A stretch of DNA of 64,000 nucleotides. It comes from Thermoplasmata archaeon (GTDB taxonomy: Archaea > Thermoplasmatota > Thermoplasmata > Lutacidiplasmatales > UBA184). The notes under the pieces were generated by a model. The model saw nothing but the letters and a program-made list of their open reading frames with translations. It was not told the origin of the DNA and did no database searches. The stretch spans positions 1 through 64,000 of the forward strand of contig DASPVQ010000013.1 of assembly GCA_035622275.1 (NCBI GenBank). Reading direction: 5' to 3'. The translations under genes were made by a program, and so were the position numbers. Of the stretch, positions 56,749 to 64,000 are shown piece after piece (the first letter of the stretch is position 1; each line of letters starts with the position of its first letter).

Positions 56749-57744
56749 TCAGCGGCGGGCGATCCGCTCGTAGATCGCGCGGTGCTGGGCGGCGACCGTT
56801 GCCGGGGACATCCGCTCGGCGAACGTCGGGTCCGGGGCGATCGGTCCGCGCTCGACCGCCTCGGCGAGGGCCCGGTCGATCGCGAGCGGGGCCGACGGCT
56901 CGTAGAACACCACGTCGCGTGCCACGTCGGCGTAGATCTCGAGGTACGGCTGCGCGCGCGGCACGCAGGGCCGCGCCCCGCGCAGGTAGCCTTCGACGAT
57001 CGGTCGCTGATAGGTGTCCCAGCGGGAGGTCGACAGGATCACCTTCGCTCGGTCGAAGAGCGCCAGCAGCTCCTCGCGCGGCAGGCCCCGATCGAAGAGA
57101 TCCACGTGGGCAGCACGGGCGAGCGACTCGAAGCGCGGGTCCGGGTTCGGCGGACGGCGCGAGACGACCGCGAAGCGGGTCGAGGTCCGGCGGCCGGCCA
57201 GCGCCACGAGCTCGTCGAGCCCCTTGCGCTCCATCCAGGTGCCGACCCACAGGACGTCGATCGGGCGCGGACCCCGCGCGACCCGATCCGGCGGCCACAT
57301 CGGGATCGGAATGACGTGGAAGCGGTCCCGGGCGTCCGGCGCGAGCCGAGCCCCCTCCTCCCGCTCCCAGGCGGTCGTGAAGATCGTGGCCTTCGCGACG
57401 CGGAAGGAGTGGCGCATCCGCTGCCGGGCGACCGCGCTCGTGAACGCGTCGTGGACCTGCGGCCGCAGATCGCGCGTGTCGTGGCTCGTCGTGACGTCGG
57501 GGTTGGCGAGCGCGTGGGTCGACCAGGTGTCGTGGAGGATCGAGCCGTCGTGGACGTCGTAGCGCCGTACCCACTGGCGCACCATCGGCAGGAGGAAGGC
57601 GCCGTGCCGGCGGCCTAGGTAGGTGTCCCGGTGGACGGCCGCGACCTCGAGTCCACTCGCGACGAGGGCGTCCCGAAGGCCGCTCGCATAGGTCCCGGCG
57701 GAGCTCCGCGACTCCCAGTCGCTGGCGAAGAGCGTGACCCTCAT
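56749..57744 (-). CDS. Family 4-like glycosyltransferase
   Basis: 331 residues. The N-terminal domain begins VTLFASDWESRSSAGTYASGL, and the C-terminal domain has VLWVGTWMERKGLDELVALAG and VILSTSRWDTYQRPIVEGYLRGA, with the Glu of the donor site in PIVEGYLRG. It is convergent with the family 2 enzyme, whose stop is 8 bases away. The ATG at 57744 starts directly at the first strand; longer frames run through the spacer. Substrate unknown. Confidence 0.82.
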   Translation of the reverse strand: MRVTLFASDWESRSSAGTYASGLRDALVASGLEVAAVHRDTYLGRRHGAFLLPMVRQWVRRYDVHDGSILHDTWSTHALANPDVTTSHDTRDLRPQVHDAFTSAVARQRMRHSFRVAKATIFTTAWEREEGARLAPDARDRFHVIPIPMWPPDRVARGPRPIDVLWVGTWMERKGLDELVALAGRRTSTRFAVVSRRPPNPDPRFESLARAAHVDLFDRGLPREELLALFDRAKVILSTSRWDTYQRPIVEGYLRGARPCVPRAQPYLEIYADVARDVVFYEPSAPLAIDRALAEAVERGPIAPDPTFAERMSPATVAAQHRAIYERIARR

Positions 57745-57803
57745 GCGTCCGGGCGGAACCGGGCCGCCTACAAGTCGGGTTCGCGGGCGGACGGGGCCCG
57801 GGG

Positions 57804-58163
57804 CTAGTTCGCCTTCAGCAGCTCGGCGACCTTGACGACCTCGCCGAGGACCTTCGTCACATCGACCGTCTGGTCGACGACCGCGACGAGGAGCGCCTTC
57901 TTGCCGCTGCCCACGATGAGCGTCTTCGAGTCGTTGCCCTCGATCACGATCCGCTCGGGCGGCGCCCGGTTGAGCTCGGTGTTCGCCGTCGCGGCCGCCC
58001 CGAGGATCGTCGCGCACATGATCGCGAAGGTCTCGGTGTACACGCCGGCGGGCACGTCGGCGTAGAGCACGAGCCCGTCGCGCGAGACGAGCGCGGTCGC
58101 GATCCCGCCGATGCGGCTCTTCAGGTCCTTGATGACGGACCCGACGTTCCCGGTGGCCATCAT
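57804..58163 (-). CDS. Roadblock/LC7 domain protein
   Basis: 119 residues covering one roadblock domain: IKDLKSRIGGIATALVSRDGLVLYADVP (core GGIATALVSRDGLVLYAD), then ETFAIMCATILGAAATANTEL and the final KALLVAVVDQTVDV. Such proteins are partners of small GTPases and sensory systems in bacteria and archaea. It follows a V4R protein by 12 bases on the same strand, indicating an operon. No GTPase is seen in the window. Confidence 0.88.
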   Translation of the reverse strand: MMATGNVGSVIKDLKSRIGGIATALVSRDGLVLYADVPAGVYTETFAIMCATILGAAATANTELNRAPPERIVIEGNDSKTLIVGSGKKALLVAVVDQTVDVTKVLGEVVKVAELLKAN

Positions 58164-58175
58164 GCCGTGTGCCTC

Positions 58176-58577
58176 CTACACCTCTTCAATCCGGAATCGG
58201 CATTCCGGATGCCCGGTAGAGGCACACATCTCTTCGGTACACTTAACGCGCCCCCCCTTAAAACGTTCGTAGAACTCGCGGAGGATCCCCCGGAGCCGGT
58301 GGCACGTCGGGATGTCGCTGGGTCCGACCTCGATCGAGCCCCGGACGACGACCTCGGTGTCCGTGAAGGAGATCGCCTCGACCCATCCCCGTTCCTTCAG
58401 GATGTTGCCGGCCCGCTCGAAGAACTTCGGACGATCCTTGAGCGCCTCCGCGGCCATGTCGGTGCCGATCACCGACCCTTCCTTGAAGAACAGGCCGTGG
58501 CAGGCATGCGACATCACGCCCTCGTAGAGCTCCTTGATCTGGCGGAGCTCCACCTCGTCGATCTTGACGTATCGCAT
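58176..58577 (-). CDS. V4R-domain-like small-molecule-binding protein
   Basis: 133 residues. ELYEGVMSHACHGLFFKEGSVIGTDMA and a C-terminal Cys set KCTEEMCASTGHPECRFRIEEV (cores HACHGLFFKEG and CASTGHPECRF) match the 4-vinyl reductase (V4R) domain, which binds hydrophobic ligands and often carries metal-binding Cys. The C-terminal C-x4-C-x7-C pattern may bind zinc or iron-sulfur. A TATA box 30 bases before the ATG suggests a leaderless operon with the roadblock gene. Confidence 0.75.
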   Translation of the reverse strand: MRYVKIDEVELRQIKELYEGVMSHACHGLFFKEGSVIGTDMAAEALKDRPKFFERAGNILKERGWVEAISFTDTEVVVRGSIEVGPSDIPTCHRLRGILREFYERFKGGRVKCTEEMCASTGHPECRFRIEEV

Positions 58578-58603
58578 GGCCGGGCCCGTCAGCGCGGTGA
58601 CTC

Positions 58604-58611
58604 GTATATAG
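58604..58611 (-). promoter_or_regulatory. TATA box of the V4R-roadblock operon
   Basis: CTATATAC on the minus strand, centred about 30 bases upstream of the V4R ATG at 58577. Confidence 0.7.
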
Positions 58612-58632
58612 GTTCGTCGCGGCGACCGAGCG

Positions 58633-59394
58633 CTAGGGCTGCGGGGCGCCGGGCGGCTCGGCCGGCGGCGACGGTGACCCGCCGCTCTGGAGCGCGCGCT
58701 CCAGCGCCTCCAGCTTAAGGATCCGCCCGTGCCCCACCTTCGGCCAGACGTCGAAGCGATCGAGCAGCAGCGCCGCGGCGCCGGCGCGAGCGGCCGCCCG
58801 AACGTCGCTCCAGAAGAGCCCGCCGACGAACGCGATGCGGGCGATCGGCACCTCGATCGACGAGGCAATCGCGCGGTACGCCGCCCGCTCGGGCAAGCCG
58901 GCCGGGCTGTCGCCGGGGAGCATCAGGGGCACGGTCCCGAGCGCCGCGCGCCCCAGGAGCCAGCGGGCGCTCTCTTCGGGCAGGCCGGTCACCGCGCCCA
59001 CGGTGACCCCGGCCGCGTCGAGCCGGCGCAACGCGGGCTCGACGTCGGCGAAGCGCTCGGGCGCCCCCGCGGGATGCATCAGGCGGCGCACGACCGCGTC
59101 GGCCTCGTCCGCGGGCAAGGGGTGGCCGGCGAGGGCGAACAGCGCCGCCTTCAGGTGCGCCTCCAACGCCCCGGCATCGGCGGGCGTCTCGACGCCCGTC
59201 AGGCCCCGCCAGCGGCGCCGGTCCCACGCGCGCAGCGTCCGGCGCATCGCGGCGTGGACCCGTCGCTCGCCGAGCAGCGGACCCTGCGGACGCCACGCCC
59301 ACTGCCAGGCCGACGGGGTGCGCAGCGGGACGAGGACGTCCTCGACGCCGAGGACGACGGCGTCGATGGCGTCGCGACCGTAGGGGAGCGACAC
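58633..59394 (-). CDS. HAD-fold protein lacking the catalytic nucleophile
   Basis: 253 residues. The fold order resembles a HAD hydrolase: DAVVLGVEDVLVPL at the motif I position, a helical cap, AAGVTVGAVTGLPEESARWL as motif II, and IARIAFVGGLFWSDVRAAARAGAAALL as motif IV. The DxDGT of motif I is replaced by GVEDV, so the Asp nucleophile is lost, and the motif III Lys is not evident. It may be a binding or scaffold protein. It is co-directional with the coiled-coil gene upstream (12 bases) and lies before the V4R promoter. Confidence 0.65.
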   Translation of the reverse strand: MSLPYGRDAIDAVVLGVEDVLVPLRTPSAWQWAWRPQGPLLGERRVHAAMRRTLRAWDRRRWRGLTGVETPADAGALEAHLKAALFALAGHPLPADEADAVVRRLMHPAGAPERFADVEPALRRLDAAGVTVGAVTGLPEESARWLLGRAALGTVPLMLPGDSPAGLPERAAYRAIASSIEVPIARIAFVGGLFWSDVRAAARAGAAALLLDRFDVWPKVGHGRILKLEALERALQSGGSPSPPAEPPGAPQP

Positions 59395-59406
59395 GGTTCG
59401 CGGTCG

Positions 59407-60270
59407 CTAGGCGCGGCCGCTCTTCTGGAGCTCGAGGAGGTCCTCGGTCGAGACCTTCTCGCCCTTCTTCAGCCGGGCGAGGAAGTCCTCCTCCTTCGGG
59501 GGCTCGGCATCGGCCCAGCTGGGGGGCGCTCGCCCGCCGCGGGCGGCGTAGAGCATCTTCTCGATGTCCCGCACCTCCTCGATCGATGCGATGTGGGCGC
59601 GGTGGGCCTCGTCGGCGGTACCCTTCACCTCGAGGAGACGCGCCTGCACCTCGTCGGCCCGTCGGCGCAGCTCGTCGACCGACTCGTAGAGCTGCACCAT
59701 CGCCTCGTGCTCGGCCTGCGCCTCCGAGGCGAAGCGGCCGACGGCGCTGTGGTGCTTCTCGGCCTCCTCGCGCGCCTCGGCGAGCGCCTGGAGCGTCCGC
59801 TCGATCTCGGGGTCCTGGCGGAGCTCGGCGTCCTGGTCCCGGATCGCGGCCTCGAGCCGCTTCATCTCCTCGATCAGCCGCTTCTCCTGGTCCGCCGTCA
59901 GCGCGGTCGTCATGTGGCGGAACTCGAGCTCCTTGAGCTCCTTGCGGAGACGCCAGACCGGCACGGCGCCCGGGCGCGGCGCCCGGTTGCGCCGCTGCTC
60001 CTGGACCCGGTCGCTCAGCTCCTGGAGCTTGCGGTTCCATTCCTCGCGCAGCCGCTTCTCCTCGCGGACCTGATCGTTGAGCTGGTCGCGGTGCCGTCGA
60101 TGCTCCTGGGCCTCGGCGCTCTTGGCGTGCAGCTCGTCGACGATCCGCGCGCGCTCCTCCGCCGTGGTCCGCGCCTCGGCGTTGAGGTGGTCGCGCCGGG
60201 CGCGGTGTTCGTCCGCGCGCTGGTTCGACTCGGCGCGCTTCTTCTCGAGTTCGTCCGTGGCGTCGGTCAA
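59407..60270 (-). CDS. Coiled-coil protein
   Basis: 287 residues, almost entirely charged heptad-like helix (TDELEKKRAESNQRADEHRA, EERARIVDELHAKSAEAQEH, HRRHRDQLNDQVREEK and so on) with a break at VPVWRLRKELKELEF near residue 104-118. A C-terminal segment FLARLKKGEKVSTEDLLELQKSG is conserved-looking. Proteins of this length and layout occur in many archaea, sometimes named phosphoserine phosphatase in error. Function unknown. It shares an AT-rich promoter region with the divergent herA. Confidence 0.8.
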   Translation of the reverse strand: MTDATDELEKKRAESNQRADEHRARRDHLNAEARTTAEERARIVDELHAKSAEAQEHRRHRDQLNDQVREEKRLREEWNRKLQELSDRVQEQRRNRAPRPGAVPVWRLRKELKELEFRHMTTALTADQEKRLIEEMKRLEAAIRDQDAELRQDPEIERTLQALAEAREEAEKHHSAVGRFASEAQAEHEAMVQLYESVDELRRRADEVQARLLEVKGTADEAHRAHIASIEEVRDIEKMLYAARGGRAPPSWADAEPPKEEDFLARLKKGEKVSTEDLLELQKSGRA

Positions 60271-60325
60271 CGGCTACCGCCCTCCCGGATTCGCCGAGGG
60301 TCGGGGACGTTTCGACAGGGGACGC

Positions 60326-60335
60326 TCATATAAAG
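60326..60335. promoter_or_regulatory. TATA box between the coiled-coil gene and herA
   Basis: TCATATAAAG. On the minus strand CTTTATATGA is about 60 bases before the coiled-coil ATG. On the plus strand the same element lies 95-104 bases before the herA ATG. Confidence 0.55.
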
Positions 60336-60429
60336 ACTCCCGACGGCCGCGCGGCGGGGCGACGCGGGCGAGCCCGCGTCGCCCGTTCCGTGGCCCGGTC
60401 GGTTCGTTCGTCTCCCGCGTCAGCCTCAT

Positions 60430-61905
60430 ATGCGGGGTTCCGGATGGAAACGCGCCGTGGAGGAGGTCGGGCGGATCTTCGGGGACGTCGGGCTCGGCCA
60501 GTTCCAGCTCAGCCTGACGAGCCCGATCGAGCGAGGCGATTACCTCGCCGTCGTCGACGAGGTGCACGGCAAGGTCCTCTGCCAGCTCGACGACCTGAGG
60601 CGCAAGAGCGACCTCGGCCTCGAGGCGGCGGGGCACCTCGCGCCGGGCGAGGAGGCGCCGGTCCACGAGAGCCTCCTCGGGATCGCGCAGATCATCGGCT
60701 ATCGCGACTCGCAGGGGCTCGTCAAGCTGCCCACGATCCCGTTCCGGCCGGGCGCGCACGTCTACCGCGCCGAGGAGCCCCTGATCGCGGAGGTGCTCGG
60801 CCTGAAGCACCGCGCGAACACGGGGGCCTACATCGGCCTGCTGCGCAGCCACAGCCTGCGCGTCGAGCTCGACATCAACCAGCTCGTGCAGCGCCACGTC
60901 AGCGTGCTCGCCAAGACCGGCGGCGGCAAGAGCTACCTGCTCGGCGTCCTGATCGAGGAGCTGCTCCGCCACAAGGTCACGTGCGTGATCATCGACCCGC
61001 ACGGCGAGTACGGCTCCCTCCGCGTGCCGGCGGAGAAGAACGGCAGCCACTCCCGATTCAACGTCGAGTCGCAGGGCTTCGGCCGCCAGATCCAGGAGTA
61101 CTCGCCGGACGTCACGCTCAACCCGACGGCCAAGCCGCTCACCTTCTCGCTCCGCCACATCGACCCGCGGGATCTCCTCGTGTTCATGGGGCTGACGAAC
61201 GTCAAGACCTTCCTGGCCCCCCTCAAGCAGGTGATCGAGGGCGTCGCGGCCACGAACACCGACTACACGGTCCACGACCTCGTCCGAGCCGCCGAGCACG
61301 GGGAGGGCGCGATCGCCGAGACGCTCCACGAGCGCCTCGAGTACCTCGAGCAGACCAAGCTCCTCGGCCCCGTCGGCACGAGCCTCAACGAGCTGGTGAG
61401 GCGCGGGGACGCGACGCTGGTCAACCTGCGCGGGGTCGCGCCGGACGTCCAGGAGCTGGTCGTCGCCCGGATCGCGCTGACGCTCTTCGAGAACCGCAAG
61501 AAGGAGAAGATCCCGCCGCTGTTCCTCGTCATCGAGGAGGCCCACAACTTCGCGCCGCAGCAGGGCACCGCGACCTGCTCGCGGATCCTGAAGAACATCG
61601 CGAGCGAGGGCCGCAAGTTCGGGCTCGGCCTGTGCGTCGTGACGCAGCGCGCGGCACGGATCGACAAGAGCGTGCTCTCCCAGTGCAACACCCAGCTGAT
61701 CCTGCAGGTCACGAACCCGCTCGACCTCAAGGCGATCGCCCAGTCGATCGAGGGGCTCACCGCGGGGATGACCGAGATGATCCAGTCGCTGCCCGTGGGT
61801 ACCGCCCTGATCACGGGCGGCGGCTACCACACGCCGCTCTTCTGCGAGGTCCGCCCCCGCGCGACCCGGCACGGCGGCGAGAGCGTGCAGATCGTGGCCG
61901 CCTAG
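60430..61905 (+). CDS. herA: HerA-family DNA helicase/translocase
   Basis: 491 residues. An N-terminal HAS-barrel (about 20-140) precedes the ATPase with VLAKTGGGKSYLLGVLIEEL (Walker A) and LFLVIEEAHNFAP (Walker B), then a VVTQRAARIDKSVLSQCNTQLI sensor-like segment (core TQRAARIDKSVLSQC). HerA works with NurA and Mre11-Rad50 in DNA end resection during recombination repair. NurA, Mre11 and Rad50 are not in the window, so this may be an orphan copy. The start ATG is at 60430 within CATATG. Confidence 0.93.
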   Translation: MRGSGWKRAVEEVGRIFGDVGLGQFQLSLTSPIERGDYLAVVDEVHGKVLCQLDDLRRKSDLGLEAAGHLAPGEEAPVHESLLGIAQIIGYRDSQGLVKLPTIPFRPGAHVYRAEEPLIAEVLGLKHRANTGAYIGLLRSHSLRVELDINQLVQRHVSVLAKTGGGKSYLLGVLIEELLRHKVTCVIIDPHGEYGSLRVPAEKNGSHSRFNVESQGFGRQIQEYSPDVTLNPTAKPLTFSLRHIDPRDLLVFMGLTNVKTFLAPLKQVIEGVAATNTDYTVHDLVRAAEHGEGAIAETLHERLEYLEQTKLLGPVGTSLNELVRRGDATLVNLRGVAPDVQELVVARIALTLFENRKKEKIPPLFLVIEEAHNFAPQQGTATCSRILKNIASEGRKFGLGLCVVTQRAARIDKSVLSQCNTQLILQVTNPLDLKAIAQSIEGLTAGMTEMIQSLPVGTALITGGGYHTPLFCEVRPRATRHGGESVQIVAA

Positions 61906-61924
61906 CCGCGTCGGCCGGGCGAGC

Positions 61925-63454
61925 TCAGGCCGGGGCGCCGTCGAGGAGGTACCGCGCGATCGTGCGCACGCCGAAGGCGGTCGCGCCGCGCGGCTGGTAG
62001 GCCGGTTGGAACCGGAGCGTCTGCGGCGTGGTGTAGGCGGGGCCGGCGATGTCGAGGTGGGCCCACGGCGTGCCGCCGACGAAGTGCTCGAGGAACGCGG
62101 AGGCGGTCAGCATGCCGCCGACCGGGATCTCGATGTTGTTGCGCACGTCGGCGAAGTCGCTCTGGATGAGCTCGCGGTGGTAGTCGGTCAGCGGCATCCG
62201 CCACAGCGGCTCGCCGGTCGCGGCCGAGGCCGCGAGCAGCGCCTTCGCCAGGCGCTCGTCGTTCGCGACGAGACCCGCCGTGTCGTCGCCGAGGGCCACG
62301 GTCTCGGCGCCGGTGAGGGTGGCGAGGTCGATCACCACGTCGGGGTGGTACTGCGCGACCGCGTAGGCGAGCGCGTCGGAGAGGACGACGCGGCCCTCGG
62401 CGTCGGTGTTGACGATCTCGATCGTCTTGCCCGAGAAGGTCCGCACGATGTCGCCCGGGCGGTAGGAGGTACCGCTCGGCACGTTCTCGGCGCAGGCCAT
62501 GACGCCGAGGACCCGCGGCGCGACCTTCAGGAGCGCGGCGGCCCGGAGGACGCCGAGGACCGAGACGGCGCCGGACTTGTCGAACTTCATGTCCTGCAGG
62601 CGCAGCGCGGGCTTGATCGAGATGCCGCCGGAGTCGAACGTGATCCCCTTGCCCACGATCGCGACGCTGCGGCGCACCCGCCCCCGGCCGGGATAGTCGA
62701 GCACGACGAGGCGCGGGGGATGCGACGTGGAGCCGCTCCCGACCGCGAGAATCCCGTTGCACCCCATCCGGGCGAGCTCCTTCTCGTCGAAGACCGTGAC
62801 CTTGAGCCCGACCTCCTTGCCGAGCGTCCGGGCCTCCTCGGCCAGGCGGGCGGGCGAGGCGGTGTCGGGCGGCAGGTTGCCGATCTCCCGCGTCCAGACC
62901 ACCGTCGCTCCGAGCGTCGACTCCTCGCGCAGCACGCGGCCCAGCGCGCTCGCCCGCCGGCCGAGCTCGCGGCCCAGCGCGAGACGCGCGGAGTCGATCG
63001 TGCCGCTCGGTTCCGACTTGTACTGGGAGAACTCGTAGCTGCCGAGGTAGGCGGCGTCGACGAGGGCGCGCACGATCTCCTCGACGCGGGCGCGACCCTG
63101 CACGAACGACGGCACGCGAAAGACGACCGTGCGGGCCCCCTTTCCCTTCAGCTTGCGGACCGCGCGCGCGGCGGCGCGTCGCGCCGCCTCGGCGCCGTAG
63201 CGCGCCCGCGGCCCGAGGCCGACGAGCACGAGCCGGCCGGCGCCCCCGTCGAGATGGAAGACCGTCACCTCGTTCTGCTGGCCGGTGAGCTCCCCGCGCT
63301 CCCATGCGGCCCGCACGAGACCGTGGGCGACGGCGTCCTCCTCCGCGAGCGCCCGGGGAAACGGAGCCTCCGGCGCCTCGCGCGCGAAGCAACCGCTGAC
63401 GAGGATGTCGGCCGACAGCGCCGTCGCGTCGCGACGGTCGAGCGATGCCTTCAG
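61925..63454 (-). CDS. pepA: Leucyl aminopeptidase (M17 family), probable CTG start
   Basis: 509 residues if begun at CTG 63454. The C-terminal catalytic domain has VGKGITFDSGGISIKP with metal and catalytic Lys, DMKFDKSGAVSVLG, and the signature NTDAEGRVVLSDAL. The N-terminal domain is complete only if translation begins upstream of the first standard start codon, the GTG at 63316: ALSADILVSGCFAREAPEAP and the helix up to HGLVRAAWERGELTG align with the M17 N-terminal domain. Upstream of the CTG only five codons separate it from an in-frame TAG, the stop of sepF. It removes N-terminal residues from peptides. Confidence 0.88.
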   Translation of the reverse strand: MKASLDRRDATALSADILVSGCFAREAPEAPFPRALAEEDAVAHGLVRAAWERGELTGQQNEVTVFHLDGGAGRLVLVGLGPRARYGAEAARRAAARAVRKLKGKGARTVVFRVPSFVQGRARVEEIVRALVDAAYLGSYEFSQYKSEPSGTIDSARLALGRELGRRASALGRVLREESTLGATVVWTREIGNLPPDTASPARLAEEARTLGKEVGLKVTVFDEKELARMGCNGILAVGSGSTSHPPRLVVLDYPGRGRVRRSVAIVGKGITFDSGGISIKPALRLQDMKFDKSGAVSVLGVLRAAALLKVAPRVLGVMACAENVPSGTSYRPGDIVRTFSGKTIEIVNTDAEGRVVLSDALAYAVAQYHPDVVIDLATLTGAETVALGDDTAGLVANDERLAKALLAASAATGEPLWRMPLTDYHRELIQSDFADVRNNIEIPVGGMLTASAFLEHFVGGTPWAHLDIAGPAYTTPQTLRFQPAYQPRGATAFGVRTIARYLLDGAPA

Positions 63455-63469
63455 GGGGCCCCCGCGGCC

Positions 63470-63847
63470 CTAGAACGACGGTCGGATCTTCTGCCGGTCA
63501 ATGCGGATGCCCGCCGGGGTGATGGCGAGCAGGTTCTTGGCGATGCCGGCGACATCGCCGCCGGTGTCCTTCGCGACGTTCTTGAGATCGATGCTCATCC
63601 GCCGCACCGCGACCTGGTCGTTGGAGATCGACGTGTAGTCCAGGATGACGATGTCGCCGGCGTAGGCGAGCTTGGTGACCTGGTGGAGGTCCTCGAAGCG
63701 CAGGATCTCGGCCATGCGGACGGTCCCCCTGTTGCCGGCGAGGGCCCCCGCCTCGTCGTCGAACTGCATCGTTCCGAGGTCGACGAACGACCCCTCTTCC
63801 AGCGTGTCGGACCCGTGATGGCGTCGGAGAATCCCGCTCTTCGTCAT
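63470..63847 (-). CDS. sepF: Archaeal SepF cell-division protein
   Basis: 125 residues. The core EGSFVDLGTMQFDDEAG, VRMAEILRFEDLHQVTKLAYAGDIVILDYTSIS (core RFEDLHQVTKLAYAGDIVIL) and DVAGIAKNLLAITPAGIRIDRQKIR (core GIAKNLLAITPAGIRIDR) match archaeal SepF, which anchors FtsZ to the membrane at mid-cell. The N-terminus MTKSGILRRH could form the short amphipathic membrane-targeting region. FtsZ is not in the window. Leucyl aminopeptidase follows 15 bases later. Confidence 0.92.
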   Translation of the reverse strand: MTKSGILRRHHGSDTLEEGSFVDLGTMQFDDEAGALAGNRGTVRMAEILRFEDLHQVTKLAYAGDIVILDYTSISNDQVAVRRMSIDLKNVAKDTGGDVAGIAKNLLAITPAGIRIDRQKIRPSF

Positions 63848-63893
63848 GCGGCGTGGCCTTCCGAGGGAATCGAGGAGGGGTCGCTTCTTAAGC

Positions 63894-64000
63894 CTATTGT
63901 TCCAGATTCGCCGGCGACCGGCCCGAGGTGCCGGACGGCTCGCCGACAGGCCGCGGGAAGCGCAGGCAGAACGTGACGCGATAGATGTCCCGGCCGTCCT
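63894..64000 (-). CDS. C-terminal end of a protein running off the window
   Basis: The last 35 codons of a minus-strand frame ending in TAG at 63894: the visible sequence DGRDIYRVTFCLRFPRPVG is protein-like and high in GC at third positions, and a 46-base gap to sepF holds a TTAAGAAG element. Too short to assign. The frame is open to the right edge. Confidence 0.45.
   Translation of the reverse strand, partial: DGRDIYRVTFCLRFPRPVGEPSGTSGRSPANLEQ

Overview
The window comes from a very GC-rich archaeon. The archaeal signs are a 16S rRNA gene with the archaeal 5' end, RNA polymerase split into A' and A'' with an intact B subunit plus small subunits H and N, ribosomal proteins L30e and L18e, a proteasome beta subunit, aCPSF1, a VAT/CDC48 ATPase, archaeal-type AlaS, HerA, a KEOPS Cgi121 subunit and archaeal SepF. 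The unsplit B subunit, SepF-type division, a membrane-anchor-free succinate dehydrogenase and very large Ser/Thr/Asn-rich secreted proteins would fit a high-GC Thermoplasmatota lineage. That placement is inference and the 16S gene at the left edge would settle it.

Layout: 1-1468 is 16S rRNA (minus strand), reached after the minus-strand block rpoH-rpoB-rpoA1-rpoA2-rpl30e-nusA-HAD (1776-11417). A tRNA-Lys gene lies only 21 bases upstream of rpoH. 11641-12554 carries UPF0147, an Lrp ligand-binding protein and a small conserved protein. 12653-21917 is a plus-strand metabolic run: purS-purL, dph6-methyltransferase, methylmalonyl-CoA mutase, folC, endonuclease III, meeting a convergent MFS transporter. 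22001-28627 holds alaS, a double RecA/GvpD-like ATPase, a polyprenol kinase-like membrane protein, purE-guaA(B) and a tiny protein. 28628-29700 is a gene-poor patch of lower GC. 29735-34345 has a TMEM175-like channel and sdhA-sdhB-sdhE. 34528-39947 has the proteasome beta subunit, aCPSF1, an AlkP-superfamily enzyme and a glycosyltransferase. 39952-44857 is a mutS-mutL-PD-(D/E)XK nuclease operon. 44908-45157 has tRNA-Ser and tRNA-Gly, followed by Cgi121, a metallo-beta-lactamase protein, DUF72, CDC48 and a 1,100-residue surface protein. 54078-55495 is the L18e-L13-S9-RpoN cluster. The last part has glycosyltransferases, a roadblock/V4R pair, a degenerate HAD protein, a coiled-coil protein, HerA, leucyl aminopeptidase and SepF.

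The most unusual content is in the tRNA genes. tRNA-Lys(UUU) is interrupted twice, in the D-loop and in the T-loop, and tRNA-Gly(UCC) is interrupted at the same T-loop position (59/60). Removing the inserts restores normal cloverleaves in both. The doubly interrupted tRNA-Lys also appears to form the leader of the RNA polymerase operon. Other points are the mismatch-repair operon with its own nuclease, a zinc-ribbon insertion in RpoB, an acidic tail on RpoA', a HAD protein without its nucleophile, a leucyl aminopeptidase that seems to need a CTG start, and many genes whose TATA box sits 25-33 bases before the start codon, which implies leaderless mRNAs.
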